Below are positions 5,119 through 7,504 of a stretch of 7,504 nt of DNA, piece after piece. The stretch's first letter is position 1, and each line of letters opens with the position of its first letter. The DNA is taken from NCBI GenBank assembly GCA_005788585.1, contig SYBY01000354.1:1-7504 (forward strand), given 5' to 3'. Under the pieces are notes generated by a model. It was not told the DNA's origin and searched no databases. It saw only the letters and a list, made by a program, of their open reading frames with translations. The position numbers and the translations under genes are program-made. The stretch is from Actinomycetota bacterium. Its GTDB lineage: Bacteria; Actinomycetota; Thermoleophilia; Solirubrobacterales; Solirubrobacteraceae.

Positions 5119-5131
5119 AGGCGCCGGGACA

Positions 5132-7504
5132 ATGGATGTCCAGATGCCTGTGCGCACGGATGCCAGCTTCGCCCAAGCCTTCGAGTACGCCCCTGTCGGC
5201 ATGGCGCTCGTCGACCTCGACGGGACGCTCATGCAGGTCAACCGCGCGTTCTGCGAGCTGCTCGGCCTCCCGCGCGAACGCCTGCAGGGCCAGCCCTTCT
5301 ACGAACTGGGCTACGACGGCGTGCAGGAGGACCTCGCCAACGCGCTGCGGATGCGCGACGGCGGCCTCGACCGCTTCCAGGCCGAACGGCGGTGGGAGCG
5401 CAACAACGGCATGAGCGGCTGGGTGCTCGTCACCGGCAGCCTGGTCTACGAGGACGGCGAACCGCGGTACGCGGTCGCGCAGATCCTCGACATCAGCGAG
5501 CGCAAGCTCACCGAGGAGGCGCTCACCGCCAGCGAGCGCCGCTTCCGCACCCTCGCGACGCACTCCCCGCACGGCGTGTTCCTCATGAGCCCGCGCGGGA
5601 AGCTGCGGTGGTCCAACGCCGGCATGCAGCAGATCTTTGGGCTGTCCCTGGCCCATCAGCTCGGCGACGGCTGGACCGAGGCCATCCACCCCGACGACCG
5701 GGAGTCCACGCTGGCGCGGTCGCGCGCGGCGCTGCGCCAGGCCGAGGAGCTCAGCCTCGAGTTCCGGGTCCTGCGCGCCGACGGCACGGTCCGCTGGGTC
5801 GACGTCACGACCGGCCCGGTCCGCGACCGCGAGGGCGCCATCACCGCGTGGGTCGGCTCGATGGAGGACGTGACGTCCGAGCGCGAGGCCCGCCAGGCAC
5901 TCGCCACCCGCGAGGCCGAGTTCCGGATGCTCGCCGAGCACTCCAGCGACTTCCTCTCCCGTCACGCGCCGGACGGGACGTACCGCTACGCGTCGCCCGC
6001 GTGCCAGACGCTGCTCGGTATCGCGCCGAAGGACCTCCTCGACCGGACGCCCTTCGAGCTCGTCCACGAGCAGGACTTCTCGCTGCTCGGGGAGGCGTTC
6101 ACGAAGGCCCAGGCCGGTGGCCGCGCAACCGCGTCCTACCGGATGAAGTGCGGCGACGGCGAACTGCGCTGGTTCGAGTCGACGCTGCGCGGCGTCGCCG
6201 CCGAGGGCAGCGCGACCCCGACCGAGATCGTCGCCGTCACGCGCGACATCAGCACCCGCAAGGAAGCCGAGCTCGAGCTCACGCGCCTGGCGATGCGCGA
6301 CGCGCTCACCGGCCTGCCGAACCGGATCCTGTTCAGCGACCGGCTCGACCTGGCGCTGCGCCGTTCGCACCGCCGCAAGCCGGCGTCGATCGCCGTCTAC
6401 TTCCTGGACCTCGACCGCTTCAAGCTGGTCAACGACTCGCTCGGCCACGCGGTCGGCGACCGGCTCCTGTGCGAGGTCGCCCGGCGCCTGCAGGGCGTGC
6501 TGCGGCCCGGTGACACCGTCGCCCGGTTCGGCGGCGACGAGTTCACGATCCTCTGCGAGGACGTCGTCGGCGAACTCGAGGCCGTCGCGATCGCCCAGCG
6601 GATCGTCGAGGTCTTCCTGGAGCCGTTCACCCTGGAGGGCGCCGACGAGCTGTTCGTCAACACGAGCGTCGGCATCGCGCTCTCCGGCGGCCGCGACGAC
6701 AGCGCCGACGGCCTCCTGCGCGACGCCGACGCGGCGATGTACCGCGCCAAGGAGCTCGGCCGCGGCCGGTTCGAGCTGTTCGACGCCGCGATGCGCGCCC
6801 ACGCCCGGGAGCGGCTGGGGCTGGAGAACGCGCTGCGCCGCGCCGCCGAGCGCGGTGAGCTGCGGCTCCACTACCAGCCCATGGCCGCGATCGGCACGGG
6901 CGAGATCGTCGCGTTCGAGGCGCTCGCCCGGTGGGAGCACGCCGAGCGCGGGATGCTGTGTCCCGACACGTTCATCCCGCTCGCCGAGGACACCGGCATG
7001 ATCGTCCCCGTCGGTGCCTGGGTCCTGCGCGAAGCGTGCATCGAGGCCGCGCAGTGGCGGGCCCGCGGGTACGACCAGATCACGGTCTCGGTGAACATCT
7101 CGCCGCGCCAGCTGGCGCAGCCCGACATCGTCGGGACGGTCTTCGACGCGCTGCACGAATCGGGGCTGCCCGGCGACGCGCTGTGGCTGGAGCTGACCGA
7201 GACCGCGGTCATGAGCGCCGGCCCGGAGATCAGCGCGCGGCTGACGGAGCTCAAGGCGCTCGGCGTGCGCCTGGCGATCGACGACTTCGGCGCCGGGTAC
7301 ACGTCGCTCTCGCACCTGCGCCGGTTCCCCATCGACGTGCTGAAGCTCGACAAGGCGTTCGTCCAGGGCCTCGGCCGCGAGAAGCGCGACGCGTCGATCG
7401 CCGAGGCCGTCATCGGACTCGCCCACGCGCTCGGGATGACGACCGTGGCCGAGGGCATCGAGACCCCCGAGCAGCTGCAGGCGCTCGCCGAGCTCGGGTG
7501 CGAC
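5132..7504 (+). CDS. PAS-PAS-PAS-GGDEF-EAL cyclic-di-GMP turnover protein (3' end cut by window)
   Basis: The frame is open from the start to the window edge, giving 791 residues here. No signal peptide or membrane helix is seen, so it is a cytosolic sensor enzyme. Three PAS/PAC units come first: about 11-127 (EYAPVGMALVDLDG, ending LDISERK), 133-250 (ATHSPHGVFLMSPRG, ending MEDVTSERE) and 260-378 (ending VTRDISTRKE). GGDEF (about 384-550) has DALTGLPNR (390-398), the inhibitory I-site RPGD (458-461) and RFGGDEF (465-471). EAL (about 562 on) has EALARW (596-601), N655 in VNISPRQL, LELTE (686-690), DDFG (717-720), KLDK (738-741) and AEGIET (773-778). Only the last helix and strand are missing. 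It should make and break cyclic-di-GMP under PAS control. The start is uncertain: in-frame ATGs occur at 5081, 5111, 5132 and 5144. I chose 5132 because AAGG lies 10 nt before it and the inverted repeat stays upstream. Confidence 0.9.
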   Translation, partial: MDVQMPVRTDASFAQAFEYAPVGMALVDLDGTLMQVNRAFCELLGLPRERLQGQPFYELGYDGVQEDLANALRMRDGGLDRFQAERRWERNNGMSGWVLVTGSLVYEDGEPRYAVAQILDISERKLTEEALTASERRFRTLATHSPHGVFLMSPRGKLRWSNAGMQQIFGLSLAHQLGDGWTEAIHPDDRESTLARSRAALRQAEELSLEFRVLRADGTVRWVDVTTGPVRDREGAITAWVGSMEDVTSEREARQALATREAEFRMLAEHSSDFLSRHAPDGTYRYASPACQTLLGIAPKDLLDRTPFELVHEQDFSLLGEAFTKAQAGGRATASYRMKCGDGELRWFESTLRGVAAEGSATPTEIVAVTRDISTRKEAELELTRLAMRDALTGLPNRILFSDRLDLALRRSHRRKPASIAVYFLDLDRFKLVNDSLGHAVGDRLLCEVARRLQGVLRPGDTVARFGGDEFTILCEDVVGELEAVAIAQRIVEVFLEPFTLEGADELFVNTSVGIALSGGRDDSADGLLRDADAAMYRAKELGRGRFELFDAAMRAHARERLGLENALRRAAERGELRLHYQPMAAIGTGEIVAFEALARWEHAERGMLCPDTFIPLAEDTGMIVPVGAWVLREACIEAAQWRARGYDQITVSVNISPRQLAQPDIVGTVFDALHESGLPGDALWLELTETAVMSAGPEISARLTELKALGVRLAIDDFGAGYTSLSHLRRFPIDVLKLDKAFVQGLGREKRDASIAEAVIGLAHALGMTTVAEGIETPEQLQALAELGCD

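Larger units (their letters stand above)
4970..5131. other. Divergent intergenic region between TetR and the GGDEF-EAL gene
   Basis: This 162 bp region has no gene I can support. It contains two inverted repeats, described separately (4987-5024 and 5084-5118). No clear -35/-10 pair was found for either direction; CTATTC on the minus strand near 5000-5005 is a weak -10 candidate for the TetR gene. The plus-strand gene could begin inside the region, since its frame is open through in-frame ATGs at 5081 and 5111. Confidence 0.5.

Noticed and set aside
5084..7426. A 780-residue open frame antisense to the GGDEF-EAL gene
   Set aside because: It is a shadow caused by G/C at third codon positions: the opposite frame avoids stops. 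Its peptide is a low-complexity run of Arg, Ala, Gly, Asp and Val with no recognisable domain.
1..7504. Mobile elements, CRISPR arrays, tRNA or rRNA genes
   Set aside because: I saw no transposase or integrase motifs, regularly spaced repeats, terminal inverted repeats or tRNA cloverleaf signatures on reading both strands by eye; a covariance-model scan was not possible.

Overview
This 7.5 kb window is strongly GC-rich, with G or C at nearly every third codon position. It carries an aerobic chromosomal gene set: a pyruvate-dehydrogenase-type E1 beta end, HxlR and TetR regulators, a secreted lipase and a multi-PAS GGDEF-EAL protein. This fits a high-GC soil bacterium, most likely an actinobacterium; a Solirubrobacterales/Thermoleophilia-type genome is a guess from style, not proof. 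No rRNA, tRNA, CRISPR array, insertion sequence or phage gene was seen.

Layout. (1) Positions 2-1344, plus strand: the last 65 codons of a 2-oxoacid dehydrogenase E1 beta subunit, overlapping by 4 bp (GTGA) a DUF418/YeiB-type membrane protein. (2) Positions 1337-2952: an HxlR-type regulator with a C-terminal SCP2-like domain (minus strand), divergent from a class I SAM-dependent methyltransferase (plus strand). The 107 bp between them holds a perfect 17 bp inverted repeat that looks like an operator. The methyltransferase start is placed at GTG 2125 behind an ideal AGGAGG. (3) Positions 2943-2997: two GC-rich hairpins end the methyltransferase, the first with the stop codon as its loop. (4) Positions 3064-4969, minus strand: a TetR-family regulator followed by a secreted lipase-family alpha/beta hydrolase, which has its own extended -10 promoter in the 112 bp gap. 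(5) Positions 4970-5131: an intergenic region with two inverted repeats. (6) From about 5132 to the window edge, plus strand: a soluble PAS-PAS-PAS-GGDEF-EAL protein with both catalytic motifs and the inhibitory I-site intact. It is cut off by the window end.

Taken together the window looks like ordinary chromosomal housekeeping and accessory genes, arranged as two small regulator-target modules (HxlR/methyltransferase and TetR/lipase) between a central-metabolism operon and a cyclic-di-GMP enzyme. I found no convincing new multi-gene system. The points most worth following are the HxlR-SCP2/methyltransferase module with its candidate operator, the hairpin around the methyltransferase stop codon, and the inverted repeat just before the cyclic-di-GMP gene.
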